Source of the DNA: Clostridia bacterium
GTDB taxonomy: Bacteria; Bacillota; Clostridia; Christensenellales; CAG-138
Length of the DNA: 64,000 bases
NCBI GenBank assembly: GCA_017416425.1
Contig: JAFQCL010000016.1
Location: 1-64,000, forward strand
Direction: 5' to 3'
Program-made: the position numbers and the translations under genes
In this document: positions 50,955-61,111 of the stretch, piece by piece
How the letters are laid out: each line of letters opens with the position of its first letter
Position numbering within the stretch: position 1 is the stretch's first letter
Notes under the pieces: generated by a model
The model's input: only the letters and a program-made list of their open reading frames with translations
What the model was told of the DNA's origin: nothing
Database searches by the model: none

Positions 50955-53900
50955 ATGTACAAAAAAGTAAGTACATCGCTCAATTTCGTGCCAAGAGAGC
51001 ATGAGGTGCTGGAATTTTGGAAAGAGCATAGCATTTTTGAGCTTTCCACACAGCATAGAAAGGGCTGTGAACCATTTACGTTTTATGATGGTCCGCCCAC
51101 GGCAAACGGTAGACCCCATGTGGGACATGTGCTGACACGCAGCATTAAGGATATAATACCGAGATATAAGACCATGAAGGGTTATGATGTGCTAAGAAAG
51201 GCCGGCTGGGATACCCATGGTCTTCCCGTTGAGCTTGAGGTCGAAAAGCTTCTTGGTCTTGATGGGAAAAAGCAGATAGAAGAATATGGCGTTGAGCCCT
51301 TTATAGCAGAGTGCAAGCGTTCCGTATGGAAATATAAGTCGGAGTGGGAGGCCATGAGCGAGCGCGTTGGCTACTGGGCCGATATGAAGCACCCTTATAT
51401 CACCTATGATAACAATTACATTGAATCCGAGTGGTGGGCGCTGAAAAAAATATATGACAAAGGCTTATTATACAAGGGTCATAAAATAGTGCCTTATTGC
51501 CCGCGCTGTGGAACGGCGCTGGCATCCCATGAGGTGGCACAGGGTTATAAGGATGTAAAAGAAACCTCCATATTTGTTACATTTCCGGTAATAGATGGTG
51601 ATGCTTCGCTGCTTGCATGGACCACTACGCCTTGGACGCTTCCGAGTAATGTAGCGCTCTGCGTAAATGCTGCTGAGGACTATGTAAAGGTTGATTTTGA
51701 GGGACAAAGGCTCATCATGGCAAAGGCTCTTGTCGAAACTGTACTCGGCGAAGGCGCCGAGATCGTAGCCGAATTTAAGGGTGAAGAGCTTGTAGGCACA
51801 GAATATGAGCCTTTATTCGACTTCCCGATCGACCATAAGGACAAAAAGGGCTTCCGCGTGGTCGAGGATGGCTATGTTACGCTGGATTCCGGCTCGGGTG
51901 TGGTTCATATCGCTCCTGCGTTCGGTGCGGATGACCAGAGGGTCGGCATGCGCTTTGATCTGCCCTTTGTTCAGCTTGTAGATACCGCAGGATGCATCTG
52001 CGGCGGAACGCCGTGGGATGGCGTGTTTGTTAAAGATGCGGACAAGCTTATAATGGAGAACCTCAAGGCAAGCGGAAAACTGTTCAGAAAGCTTGAATTT
52101 GAACACAGCTATCCGTTCTGCTGGAGATGTGACACCCCTCTTATCTACTATCCAAGAGAGAGCTGGTTCATACGAATGACAGCCGTTCGTGAAAAGCTAC
52201 TTGAATATAACAGAAGGGTAAACTGGATACCGGACAATATAAAGGAAGGCCGAATGGGCAATTTCCTTGAGAATGTCATAGATTGGGGCATCTCAAGGGA
52301 ACGCTACTGGGGCACTCCGCTTCCCGTGTGGATGTGTGAATGCGGTCATATACATGTGGTTGGAAGCAGGCAGGAACTTCATGACTTAAATAACGATGTT
52401 CCGCTTGATATAGAGCTTCATAAGCCCTTCCTTGATCCCATTACATTCCCCTGCGAGAAGTGCGGAAAACCCATGCATCGCGAGCCGGTGGTTATTGACT
52501 GCTGGTTTGATTCGGGCTCTATGCCGTTTGCGCAGTATCACTATCCCTTTGAAAATGTAGAGGAGTTCCATCGCAGATATCCGGCAAACTTTATAAGCGA
52601 AGCGGTCGATCAGACCAGAGGCTGGTTCTACACGCTGCTTGCTATCGCCACATGCCTGTTTGATGACCCAGCGTTTTTAAACTGCATAGTTTTAGGGCTT
52701 GTGCTCGATAAGGATGGCATAAAGATGAGCAAGCACAAGGGTAATGTTGTGGATCCTTGGGATGTGCTTGAAGCGCAAGGCGCGGATGCTGTTCGCTGGT
52801 ATTTTTACACCGCATCGAGCCCCTGGCTGCCCAACAGGTTTGGTAAGGAGGCTGTAAGCGAATATCAGCGTAAGTTTATGGGCACGCTTTGGAATACATA
52901 CGCCTTTTACATCCTCTATGCCGATATAGATGAGTTTGATCCTAAGGCGCATAGACTTATACCCGAGAATCTTTCCGCAATGGATAGGTGGGTGCTTTCA
53001 AGGCTCAACTCCACCGTTAAAAAGGTTGATGAAATGCTGTCGCGTTTCCAGATAACGGAGGCGGGACGTGAGCTCAACTCCTTTGTTGATGAGCTTTCAA
53101 ACTGGTATGTAAGGCGCGGCCGTGAGCGCTACTGGGGCAGCGAGATGACCCCCGATAAGGAAGCTGCTTATATGACGCTTTATACGGTGCTTGAAACTAT
53201 GATAAGGCTGTCCGCCCCATTCGTACCGTTTATGACCGAGTCCATGTATCAGAATATGGTACGCACCGTGGATAAGAATGCTCCACTGAGCGTACATCTT
53301 TGCGATTATCCCATCTGTGATGAGAGCTTCGTTGATACCGAGCTTGAACGCAATATGCATCGTGTACTGGATATCGTGACCCTTGGAAGAAGCGCGAGGA
53401 ATACCGCAGCTATTAAAAACCGTCAGCCGCTCAGCCAAATGTATGTCCAGGGAAAGGCGCTGCCTGAGATGTACACCGATATAATCGCTTCGGAGCTTAA
53501 TGTAAAGGAAGTTATGTTTGTAGACGATGCATCGGGATTTGTATCATACAAGGTAAAACCCCAGCTTAAGACGCTTGGACCTAAGTATGGAAAGCTGCTG
53601 CGCGGCATAAGTGCGTATCTGGCTGAGGATAACATTGGCGATATTATAGTTGCGACCCATACAAGGGGTGAGGATTACAGCTTTGAAATCGATGGTACTA
53701 CCGTGGTACTTTCTTCCGCGGATGTTTTGGTCGAAACAAAGAAGCGTGAAGGATTCATATCCGAGTGTATGGACGACCTTGCCGTTGTTTTGAACACCGA
53801 GCTTACGGATGAGCTTATAGATGAGGGTATGCTGAGAGAGGTCGTTTCAAAGATACAGAATATGCGAAAGGATGCTGGCTTTGAGGTCGTTGACCATATA

Positions 53901-54077
53901 GCGATAGGCTATAGCGGCAAAGGACGCATGGATGACGTGATCAAGCGTTTTGAGGCTGAAATCAAATCAGAAACTCTTGCAGATGAGATCGCGAACGGCA
54001 TAGCAGATGATGGCTTCATCCGTGATTGGGAGATAAACGGCGAGACGATAACCATATCGGTATCAAAGCTTAAATAA
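50955..54077 (+). CDS. ileS: Isoleucyl-tRNA synthetase (IleS2 type)
   Basis: A 1040-residue class I synthetase. HIGH appears as HVGH in NGRPHVGHVLT and KMSKS as KMSKHKGN. The editing domain shows AWTTTPWTLPSN, and CWFDSGSMPFAQ lies in the catalytic core. The overall length, the C-terminal extension and the N-terminal FVPREHEVLEFWKE resemble the eukaryotic-like type II enzymes, which are often resistant to mupirocin, rather than the Bacillus-like type I. GGAGGG supports ATG 50955; the open frame further upstream belongs to the T-box leader. Expression is controlled by that leader. Confidence 0.96.
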   Translation: MYKKVSTSLNFVPREHEVLEFWKEHSIFELSTQHRKGCEPFTFYDGPPTANGRPHVGHVLTRSIKDIIPRYKTMKGYDVLRKAGWDTHGLPVELEVEKLLGLDGKKQIEEYGVEPFIAECKRSVWKYKSEWEAMSERVGYWADMKHPYITYDNNYIESEWWALKKIYDKGLLYKGHKIVPYCPRCGTALASHEVAQGYKDVKETSIFVTFPVIDGDASLLAWTTTPWTLPSNVALCVNAAEDYVKVDFEGQRLIMAKALVETVLGEGAEIVAEFKGEELVGTEYEPLFDFPIDHKDKKGFRVVEDGYVTLDSGSGVVHIAPAFGADDQRVGMRFDLPFVQLVDTAGCICGGTPWDGVFVKDADKLIMENLKASGKLFRKLEFEHSYPFCWRCDTPLIYYPRESWFIRMTAVREKLLEYNRRVNWIPDNIKEGRMGNFLENVIDWGISRERYWGTPLPVWMCECGHIHVVGSRQELHDLNNDVPLDIELHKPFLDPITFPCEKCGKPMHREPVVIDCWFDSGSMPFAQYHYPFENVEEFHRRYPANFISEAVDQTRGWFYTLLAIATCLFDDPAFLNCIVLGLVLDKDGIKMSKHKGNVVDPWDVLEAQGADAVRWYFYTASSPWLPNRFGKEAVSEYQRKFMGTLWNTYAFYILYADIDEFDPKAHRLIPENLSAMDRWVLSRLNSTVKKVDEMLSRFQITEAGRELNSFVDELSNWYVRRGRERYWGSEMTPDKEAAYMTLYTVLETMIRLSAPFVPFMTESMYQNMVRTVDKNAPLSVHLCDYPICDESFVDTELERNMHRVLDIVTLGRSARNTAAIKNRQPLSQMYVQGKALPEMYTDIIASELNVKEVMFVDDASGFVSYKVKPQLKTLGPKYGKLLRGISAYLAEDNIGDIIVATHTRGEDYSFEIDGTTVVLSSADVLVETKKREGFISECMDDLAVVLNTELTDELIDEGMLREVVSKIQNMRKDAGFEVVDHIAIGYSGKGRMDDVIKRFEAEIKSETLADEIANGIADDGFIRDWEINGETITISVSKLK

Positions 54078-54094
54078 AAGACCATATATAAAAA

Positions 54095-54132
54095 CGTTCC
54101 TTTGGCACTTTTGCCTTAGGAACGATTTTTTT
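54095..54132. terminator. Terminator between ileS and glycerate kinase
   Basis: CGTTCCT (54095-54101) and AGGAACG (54118-54124) form the stem, followed by ATTTTTTT. It ends ileS; its 3' arm and T-run lie inside the 3' end of the convergent kinase gene. Confidence 0.85.
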
Positions 54133-55264
54133 GCGCTATTGCGCGCATGATCTGTTCTATGCATGCGCTTATGTTATCGCAGGTACGCTGCTTTTGAAGC
54201 GCCTCCTTTAGTGAACATGGAGCGTGCTGTATCGAAATGCATACGTCAAGCCCCGCTTCATTGAGCGCGCTGATTGCGCTAATGTCAAGGCTTCCTGCGA
54301 TGCCGATTGTAAAGACGCCATACTTCTTTGCAAATTTAGCGCTTTTTATAGGCGCTTTTCCCATGAGAGTTTGTCTGTCCATCCTACCTTCGCCCGTTAT
54401 AAATATATCTGCGTTTGAAATAGCTTGTCCTAAAATGGTTTCATTTAGAATTACATCCGCTCCCGATACCATTTGCGCATTTAATATAGCTAAAAATGCA
54501 TACCCAAGCCCGCCTGCCGCGCCTGCGCCCCGGAAAATATCTGCATTGGGAACCGCAATATCACGTGCGGCCAATGTGAAGCGCTTTGCACCAAGCTCAA
54601 GAATAGAGATATCATTGTCGCTTGCGCCCTTTTGACGCGCGAACACATGCGCTGCGCCATTTTCGCCAAGCAAAGGATTTGAAACATCACATGCAACTTT
54701 AAAAGAGCAATCTAAAAGGCGTTTATCAGCATAGGAAGCGTCTATGTATGTGATATTACACATATTCTTACCCACAAACTCCTTTATTTCATCTTGGCGG
54801 ATATAAAATCTATAGCCAAGCGCAGCAAGCATGCCCATGCCGCAGTCGTTGGTAGCGCTTCCGCCAAGGCCGATCGTAAAATTTCTAAAACCGCGCTCTA
54901 TGGCGTCAAGTATCATTATGCCAAGGCCGAATGTTGTGGTAAAGAGCGGATCACGTTCGCTTGTATCAAGAAGTCCCATGCCGCAGCACGAGGCGGACTC
55001 GATAATGACAGTACTATCAGGCATTATCGCGTATTCGCTTACAATATTGCGCATGAGCGGATCTTTGGTATGCACTGAATGCCTTTTTGCACTGGGCTTG
55101 CCCATCAGCATAGCTTGCATCATACCTTCGCCTCCGTCGGAAAGGCAGAACACCTCAACATTGGCATCGGGTATGGCTCGAAGAACACCCTCTTTTGCGG
55201 CGTTTCCGGCGGTAAACGAGCTTACGCTTCCTTTAAACGAATCTATGGCAATTACAACTTTCAC
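54116..55264 (-). CDS. Glycerate kinase, GlxK/GarK family
   Basis: A 382-residue kinase that phosphorylates D-glycerate. The N-terminal AIDSFKGSVSS, GDGGEGMMQA-like SDGGEGMMQAM, IGLGGSATNDCGMGMLAALG and GEGRMDRQTLMGKAP match the type I family. I choose GTG 55264, preceded by AAGAGG and giving the usual MKVVIAIDSFKGS start; the frame is open for 20 more codons upstream. It stands alone, downstream of the prs terminator. Confidence 0.95.
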   Translation of the reverse strand: MKVVIAIDSFKGSVSSFTAGNAAKEGVLRAIPDANVEVFCLSDGGEGMMQAMLMGKPSAKRHSVHTKDPLMRNIVSEYAIMPDSTVIIESASCCGMGLLDTSERDPLFTTTFGLGIMILDAIERGFRNFTIGLGGSATNDCGMGMLAALGYRFYIRQDEIKEFVGKNMCNITYIDASYADKRLLDCSFKVACDVSNPLLGENGAAHVFARQKGASDNDISILELGAKRFTLAARDIAVPNADIFRGAGAAGGLGYAFLAILNAQMVSGADVILNETILGQAISNADIFITGEGRMDRQTLMGKAPIKSAKFAKKYGVFTIGIAGSLDISAISALNEAGLDVCISIQHAPCSLKEALQKQRTCDNISACIEQIMRAIAQKNRS

Positions 55265-55305
55265 AAGCGTACCTCTTAATATAAGTATTATGTTTTTTAT
55301 TATAA

Positions 55306-55331
55306 CATAAAAACCGGGATACATATCCCGG
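55306..55331 (-). terminator. Terminator of the prs-like gene
   Basis: CCGGGAT (55314-55320) and ATCCCGG (55325-55331) form a tight hairpin; on the minus strand it is followed by TTTTT. Confidence 0.8.
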
Positions 55332-55352
55332 CATATATAAAAGGTGAAAGTC

Positions 55353-56363
55353 TTAGTCCAGATCTATATGCGTTGATACTCCGGCAAAGCTTGCATCGTA
55401 GAGCTTTTGCTCGAGATGTCCGTACATATATTGGGTGGTCTTTCTGTCGTGTATGGTACGAACGGTTTGCGCAAACAGGGGAGCGGCTGATATTACACGG
55501 ATCTTGTCAGAGTGTGCCAGAACGGGACATTCGACTGTGTCGGTTGTAACAACGAGTTTGAGCGGACTGTTATTTATCCTCTCAACGGTCTTTGGGCTTG
55601 TTACAGCGGCATGGGAGAGGAATGCGAGGACATTTCTTGCGCCTTTATCCATGAGTCCTTCGGCAACATCTATGAGCGTACCGCCCGATATGGTGAAATC
55701 ATCAACTATCAGGCAGTTTTTATTTTTAACATCGCCGATTATTTCAAGTATTTCGGCATGCTCGCTGTGATCGCTTCTGGTCTTATCTCCTATTGCGGTG
55801 AGACAGCCAAGCTCTGCCGCAAATTGGCGTGCGTTTTTGGCAAAGCCTGCATCGGGAGAGACAACTACCAGATCATCATTTACGATACCGAGCCTCCTGG
55901 CATATTCCGCCAGAACCTTGCGATATTGCAAATGATCGACCGGTTTTGAGAAGAAGCCCTGAACCTGAGGCGCATGAAGATCCATAGTGATAACACGGTC
56001 AACGCCGACTTTTTCGATACAGTCGGCACATACCTTTCCTCGTATACTAACGCGTGGCTCATCTTTTTTATCGCCCTTTGCATAGCTATAATAGGGTATA
56101 ACAGCCGTAATATTTGCGGCACTGGCACGCTTGAACGCATCGATCCAGAATAAAAGCTCCGTAAATTCATCGTTGGGGTCTATGCCGATGGTCTGCACGA
56201 TATATACATCCTTATCGCGGATGGATTCGTCAACTCGTACGTAAATATTACCTTCTGAGAACTTCTTAGAAAATGATTGACCTTTTTCTACGCCCAGATA
56301 GGCGCACATCTTATCAGCAAAGCTGGTCGAAGTACGGCCGGCAAATATTTTTATATCAGGCAT
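55353..56363 (-). CDS. prs: Ribose-phosphate pyrophosphokinase
   Basis: A 336-residue enzyme that makes PRPP for nucleotide, histidine and tryptophan synthesis. IKIFAGRTSTSFA at the N-terminus, VITMDLHAPQVQGFF, the PRPP loop DDFTISGGT and the flexible loop KTRSDHSE are visible. The loops differ in detail from Bacillus Prs (KKRP-type flexible loop and DDMIDTGGT), so this belongs to a divergent branch; it could be a second Prs paralogue. AAAGGAGG precedes the ATG. Confidence 0.9.
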   Translation of the reverse strand: MPDIKIFAGRTSTSFADKMCAYLGVEKGQSFSKKFSEGNIYVRVDESIRDKDVYIVQTIGIDPNDEFTELLFWIDAFKRASAANITAVIPYYSYAKGDKKDEPRVSIRGKVCADCIEKVGVDRVITMDLHAPQVQGFFSKPVDHLQYRKVLAEYARRLGIVNDDLVVVSPDAGFAKNARQFAAELGCLTAIGDKTRSDHSEHAEILEIIGDVKNKNCLIVDDFTISGGTLIDVAEGLMDKGARNVLAFLSHAAVTSPKTVERINNSPLKLVVTTDTVECPVLAHSDKIRVISAAPLFAQTVRTIHDRKTTQYMYGHLEQKLYDASFAGVSTHIDLD

Positions 56364-56392
56364 GTTTGTGCCTCCTTTCGTTTTTCGCCATT

Positions 56393-56421
56393 ATTCTATC
56401 AGATTGTATGCGTATTAGCAA
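56393..56421 (-). promoter_or_regulatory. Promoter of prs
   Basis: On the minus strand TTGCTA (56421-56416), 17 bp and TAGAAT (56398-56393) precede the gene by about 30 bases. Confidence 0.6.
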
Positions 56422-56471
56422 CATACAAAGATTTTATATTCACTTAAACCCTAAAAAAACTTTAATTTTTA

Positions 56472-56500
56472 TTGATTGTGAGAAAAAGAAGTGGTATCAT
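56472..56500 (+). promoter_or_regulatory. Promoter lying directly at the MATE start codon
   Basis: TTGATT (56472-56477), 17 bp and TATCAT (56495-56500). Transcription would start about 56507, at or one base before the ATG (56508), so the message may be leaderless. Confidence 0.5.
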
Positions 56501-56507
56501 AGCAGGC

Positions 56508-57932
56508 ATGAGTAAAATAGGATTAATATCGTATTTAAAGACTTTATTTAATGACAGGGCATTGTGGAGGACGATGCTCGCTCTTGCCTTACCCATTGCG
56601 CTTCAAAATCTGCTTACAAGCTCGCTTTCGCTAATAGATACCGTAATGGTGGGAAGCCTTGGCAGTTTATCCATATCCGCTTTGGGATATGGCTCTCAGG
56701 TAACGTTTTTTGCAAATATAGTAATGTTCGGTTTCTCATCGGGAGGCGCCATATTTGTAGCTCAATACTGGGGAAATCGCGACATGAAGGGTATTGCAAA
56801 GTCGATAGGTTTGCTTTTGACATTTAATATACCTGTTTCGCTGTTGTTTTTTTGCGCGGCAAGATTTGCGCCCGAATTTTTGATCTCAATATTTACTGAG
56901 GATGCCCTTGCAATAGCTGAAGGTGCGAAATATCTTGAAATTGCGTCATTTTCGTATATAGGAGTCGCGCTTACACAAACTTTATCCATACCATTAAGAT
57001 CTACGGAGGATGTTAAGACCCCGATTATCGCGAGCGGGATTTCGGTCGTACTCAATACCCTTCTTAACTATTGCTTTATAAACGGAAATTTTGGATTTCC
57101 CGCAATGGGAATCGAAGGCGCTGCTTTAGCGACGAGCATATCTGCAAATATAGCGGCAGCTTTATTGATAGTAATATGCCTTATGAGGAAGAATATCATA
57201 GGTAAGAGCATAAAGGATATGTTTACGTTTGATTGGTCGTTTATGAAAGCTTTTTTAAAAAAATCGCTGCCGGTGCTAATAAATGAAACCCTTTGGGCTC
57301 TTGGCGTGCTTGGCTTTAACATGGTGCTTGGAAGGCTTGGCACCGATAATTATTCCGCGCTCACCATAACAAAGACAGTTGAAAACATTGCATTTGTGTT
57401 TTATATAGGTATATGTCATGCATGCAATGTTACTGTTGCAAAGAACGTGGGCGCGGGAAATATCGCGCAGGCAAAGCGCCATGCGACCCAGTTTATGATA
57501 ATTGAGCCTGTACTTGCACTATTGGTGGGTATAATGGTGCTGATCTTAAGAGCTCCTATTTTGAGCCTCTTTAACATATCGGATGCAGAAAGGACAGTAG
57601 CCATGGCCTTGCTTTTGATATATGGTATTGAGCTGGGAGCTAGAAATTTACCATATATCGCAGTCGTAGGCGTATTCAGAGGCGGAGGAGATTCAAAGGC
57701 AGGCATGCGATATGATCTCACCTGTCAATGGCTTATTGCCTTGCCCGCTGTTATAATATCGGGTCTTATATTAAAACTTGATTTTGTGCTTGTATATCTG
57801 ATTATGCTGCTGTTTGAGGATATTCCAAAAACAGTGCTGTGTATAAGACGATTTAAGAGTATGAAGTGGATAATGCCGGTTACCGAATCGGGTAAGCGTG
57901 CGCTTGAATTAGAGTTGGAGGAAAGAGTTTAA
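56508..57932 (+). CDS. MATE-family multidrug/cation antiporter, copy 1
   Basis: A 474-residue membrane protein with twelve helices in two homologous halves (starts near LALPIALQNLLTSS and LKKSLPVLINETLW). It expels drugs in exchange for sodium or protons. The conserved asparagine/glycine helix patterns of MATE proteins (VLNTLLNYCFINGNFGFPAMGIEGAA) are present. ATG 56508 is the best start, although no Shine-Dalgarno sequence precedes it; the frame continues upstream to a TTG inside the promoter. Its stop overlaps psuG (TAATG). Confidence 0.9.
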   Translation: MSKIGLISYLKTLFNDRALWRTMLALALPIALQNLLTSSLSLIDTVMVGSLGSLSISALGYGSQVTFFANIVMFGFSSGGAIFVAQYWGNRDMKGIAKSIGLLLTFNIPVSLLFFCAARFAPEFLISIFTEDALAIAEGAKYLEIASFSYIGVALTQTLSIPLRSTEDVKTPIIASGISVVLNTLLNYCFINGNFGFPAMGIEGAALATSISANIAAALLIVICLMRKNIIGKSIKDMFTFDWSFMKAFLKKSLPVLINETLWALGVLGFNMVLGRLGTDNYSALTITKTVENIAFVFYIGICHACNVTVAKNVGAGNIAQAKRHATQFMIIEPVLALLVGIMVLILRAPILSLFNISDAERTVAMALLLIYGIELGARNLPYIAVVGVFRGGGDSKAGMRYDLTCQWLIALPAVIISGLILKLDFVLVYLIMLLFEDIPKTVLCIRRFKSMKWIMPVTESGKRALELELEERV

Positions 57933-58834
57933 TGAAGCTTGTAATGTCAGAAGAGGTGAAAAAGGCGGTACACTCAGCAAAGCCGGTGGTCGCTCTTGAA
58001 AGTACTATAATAACACATGGAATGTCCTATCCTAAGAACATAGAGACTGCATTTATGTGCGAAGAAGCGGTGCGTGAAATGGGAGCGATTCCGGCAACCT
58101 GCGCTGTTATAAATGGAAAACTATGTGCAGGACTTAGCCGTGAGCAGATAGAAGAACTGGGAAAGGCCGGAACGAGTGTTATAAAAGGCTCAAGGAGAGA
58201 TCTCCCCATATTGGAGGCAAGAAAACTTACAGCATCGGCTACCGTTTCCGCGACAATGGTTATTGCCGCAAAGGCAGGTGTGCGTGTGTTTGCAACGGGC
58301 GGTGTAGGCGGTGTACATAGTATAGCGGAGCAAGGGCTTGACATATCATCGGACATGGATGAACTATCACATACACCGGTTGCTGTTGTTTGCGCCGGAA
58401 TAGTTAGTGTGCTTGATACAGGAAAGACCTTGGAATATCTTGGGACAAAGGGTGTTCCGGTTGTCGTTTACGGCTCCGATGAATTTCCCGGGTTTTATAC
58501 AAGAAGCAGTGGATACAAGGCATATTATCGTTCTGATGACGTAACTGAGCTATCGAATATGATACGTTGTCTTTCATATGTTGGAACGGGCATGATAATC
58601 GCAAATCCGATACCCAAGGAGGCTGCGCTTGAATATGAGACGGTAAGTGAATATACGGAGATTGCAGTAACCGAGGCAAAAAATCTTGGCATAGCCAGCA
58701 AAGAGCTTACACCCTTCATATTAAAAAGAGTAGCTGAGCTTTCGAAGGGAAAATGCCAAGAAGCAAACATAGCACTTTTGGTAAATAATGCAAGACTTGC
58801 AGCCAGGATAGCAAAGGAATTGTATGTTCTATAG
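57932..58834 (+). CDS. psuG: Pseudouridine-5'-phosphate glycosidase
   Basis: A 300-residue enzyme that splits pseudouridine 5'-phosphate into uracil and ribose 5-phosphate. VALESTIITHGM at the N-terminus, the catalytic ATGGVGGVH region near residue 115 and TRSSGYKA are typical. The kinase partner PsuK and a transporter are often adjacent but are not here; a MATE transporter gene overlaps it instead. AGAGTTTA-type purines in the end of the upstream gene (GGAGGAAAGAG) serve as the ribosome site. Confidence 0.96.
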   Translation: MKLVMSEEVKKAVHSAKPVVALESTIITHGMSYPKNIETAFMCEEAVREMGAIPATCAVINGKLCAGLSREQIEELGKAGTSVIKGSRRDLPILEARKLTASATVSATMVIAAKAGVRVFATGGVGGVHSIAEQGLDISSDMDELSHTPVAVVCAGIVSVLDTGKTLEYLGTKGVPVVVYGSDEFPGFYTRSSGYKAYYRSDDVTELSNMIRCLSYVGTGMIIANPIPKEAALEYETVSEYTEIAVTEAKNLGIASKELTPFILKRVAELSKGKCQEANIALLVNNARLAARIAKELYVL

Positions 58835-58843
58835 CTCTTTGTT

Positions 58844-58895
58844 TTATCAGGTTTCACACTTCGTTTACATGTGTGAAAAAATATTAGCCTGATAA
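58844..58895 (+). terminator. Nested hairpin after psuG
   Basis: TTATCAGG (58844-58851) pairs with CCTGATAA (58888-58895), enclosing TTTCACAC/GTGTGAAA (58852-58859, 58871-58878). An A-rich run follows the inner stem on the plus strand, so it is a weaker terminator in this direction. Confidence 0.55.
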
Positions 58896-58900
58896 GTTAA

Positions 58901-58929
58901 TTGAACTTGCAAAAAACATGTGGTATTCT
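58901..58929 (+). promoter_or_regulatory. Promoter of ftsH
   Basis: TTGAAC (58901-58906), a 17-bp spacer and TATTCT (58924-58929), 35 bp before the start codon. Confidence 0.6.
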
Positions 58930-58963
58930 ATATTGATAGGATGTACAAAATAGGAGGTGCCAA

Positions 58964-61039
58964 TTGAACAAAAAGAAGAACTTTGGTGGCGTAGCGCTTA
59001 TCATTATTACACTCATCACCGGTTTTGCCATTCTTGCTTTGACCGGTCTGTTTGATATGTCCACGCCGGAAGAAATGAATTATAAAGAATTTTTGACTAT
59101 GGTTCGAGATGAGCATATAGTTGCCGTACAGGTACGCGATGATGTTATATATGCTATTACAGACGAGTCGGAATATACAGTTGAGGATTTCTTTAAAAGA
59201 TCAAAATACGATATTTACAGTATAATGCCATCGGATGATGCGTTTACTGCTGATATGACTGCGATTGCCGCTTCAATTACAGGGAAAAATCCATCGGAAA
59301 TCACGTATGCCGACTATCCATTTGAGTACAAAAAACTTCAGACTGAGGGCGCATCTGTTTGGTCGTATATACTGCCTCTCATACTTTCTATGGCGGCAAT
59401 ATTCCTATTTTATTATTTCCTCATAATAAGGCCTCAAACGGGTGGTAAGCAGATGCAGAATTTCACCAGAAGCAGGGCAAGGGCTACCATGGGAAATGAG
59501 AATAAGGTAACCTTTAACGATGTAGAAGGTGCAGATGAGGAAAAGCAGGAGCTTGCTGAAATAGTTGATTTTTTACGTTCCCCAAGACGATTTACCGACA
59601 TGGGCGCTCGTATTCCAAAGGGTGTACTTCTTGTAGGCCCTCCCGGTACGGGTAAGACATTGCTTGCAAAAGCCGTTGCAGGTGAAGCGAATGTACCGTT
59701 CTTTTCAATATCCGGTTCTGATTTTGTTGAGATGTATGTTGGTGTTGGCGCAAGCAGAGTGCGCGATATGTTCAGTACAGCTAAAAAATGCGCCCCCGCG
59801 ATAATTTTCATCGATGAGATCGATGCGGTTGGCAGACAAAGAGGAGCGGGTCTTGGCGGAGGTCATGATGAGCGTGAGCAGACTTTGAATCAGCTCCTTG
59901 TTGAGATGGATGGCTTTGCGCTTAATGAAGGTATTATTATAATCGCTGCTACCAATCGCCCGGACATACTTGACCCGGCATTGCTCCGTCCCGGAAGATT
60001 TGACAGGCAGATAACTGTGCATATACCAGACCTTAAAGGCAGAGAGGCTATATTAAGAGTACATGCAAGGAATAAACCCATTGCTGATGATGTGGATTTC
60101 AATGTGATTGCAAGGAGTACACCCGGATTTACGGGCGCCGATCTTGCGAACGTGCTGAATGAGGCGGCAATACTCACCGCGCGTTATGACAAGAAGAAGA
60201 TCACCATGGAGGAAATAGAGGAAGCTATAGCGAGGGTAATGATAGGACCCGAGAAGCGTTCTCGAATAATATCTGAGGAGGATAGACGCTGCACCGCCTA
60301 CCATGAAGGAGGACACGCTATACTTGCGCTTAGACTTGAAAAGTGCGATCCCGTTCATGAGATATCGATAATACCGAGAGGAATGGCAGCGGGCTACACC
60401 ATGTCGCTTCCGAAGCAGGATCATGACCATATAACGAAAAACAAGCTGCTCGACAGCATTTGTCAGCTTCTTGGCGGCAGGGTGGCTGAGGAGATCGTGC
60501 TTGGGGACGTATCGACAGGCGCATATAATGATCTTCAGCGCGCAAGCAAGATAGCAAAGAGCATGGTGGTCGAGTATGGCATGAGCAGCAGTATAGGTCC
60601 TGTTTACCTTGGCGGCCAAATGGAGGTATTCCTTGGCAAGGAGCTGGGGCATAGTCGTGACTATTCGGATGAGCTTGCTGCAAAAATAGATGCCGAAGTG
60701 CGTGCTATAATCGACGAGCAGTACGAAAAAGCAAAGAGAATACTTACAAGCGATAGAGCTCTTTTAGATAAGCTTACTGATATCCTGTTGGAATACGAGG
60801 TAATAACGGGAGCCGAATTTGTAAAGATCGCAAATGGTGAGGAGCCTGAGCTTATTCCTTATCGACAAAAGACCGAACAGCGTGATAAAGCAAGAGCCGC
60901 AGCGAGCGAAAAATATAAGAACAGGCGAAGAGTAGATGATCAAAATCCTCTGAGGAATGTGAACGATCCTTTTGGCTATCAGGATAATGATAATAACACC
61001 TCAAACGGTAATGATGGCGATATGAGTAATAAGGAGTAA
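58964..61039 (+). CDS. ftsH: ATP-dependent zinc metalloprotease FtsH
   Basis: A 691-residue hexameric membrane protease for misfolded membrane and short-lived regulatory proteins. Two transmembrane helices (about 8-29 and 128-148) flank an extracellular domain. The AAA module has Walker A GPPGTGKT near residue 225, Walker [12 protein letters not shown] and the second-region-of-homology RPGRFDRQ. The zinc site is HEGGH at 447-451. The C-terminus is an Asn/Asp-rich disordered tail. Translation starts at TTG 58964, eight or so bases after AGGAGGTG. Confidence 0.97.
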   Translation: MNKKKNFGGVALIIITLITGFAILALTGLFDMSTPEEMNYKEFLTMVRDEHIVAVQVRDDVIYAITDESEYTVEDFFKRSKYDIYSIMPSDDAFTADMTAIAASITGKNPSEITYADYPFEYKKLQTEGASVWSYILPLILSMAAIFLFYYFLIIRPQTGGKQMQNFTRSRARATMGNENKVTFNDVEGADEEKQELAEIVDFLRSPRRFTDMGARIPKGVLLVGPPGTGKTLLAKAVAGEANVPFFSISGSDFVEMYVGVGASRVRDMFSTAKKCAPAIIFIDEIDAVGRQRGAGLGGGHDEREQTLNQLLVEMDGFALNEGIIIIAATNRPDILDPALLRPGRFDRQITVHIPDLKGREAILRVHARNKPIADDVDFNVIARSTPGFTGADLANVLNEAAILTARYDKKKITMEEIEEAIARVMIGPEKRSRIISEEDRRCTAYHEGGHAILALRLEKCDPVHEISIIPRGMAAGYTMSLPKQDHDHITKNKLLDSICQLLGGRVAEEIVLGDVSTGAYNDLQRASKIAKSMVVEYGMSSSIGPVYLGGQMEVFLGKELGHSRDYSDELAAKIDAEVRAIIDEQYEKAKRILTSDRALLDKLTDILLEYEVITGAEFVKIANGEEPELIPYRQKTEQRDKARAAASEKYKNRRRVDDQNPLRNVNDPFGYQDNDNNTSNGNDGDMSNKE

Positions 61040-61069
61040 AACGCTAAGCTTTAAGAACAAAAAATCAGC

Positions 61070-61101
61070 CTGAGATCATTGATATCACAGGCTGATTTTT
61101 T
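61070..61101. terminator. Bidirectional terminator between ftsH and the nitroreductase gene
   Basis: AAAATCAGCCTG and CAGGCTGATTTTTT form a perfect stem with A and T runs on both sides, serving two convergent genes. Confidence 0.85.
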
Positions 61102-61111
61102 ATGGGTGGAT

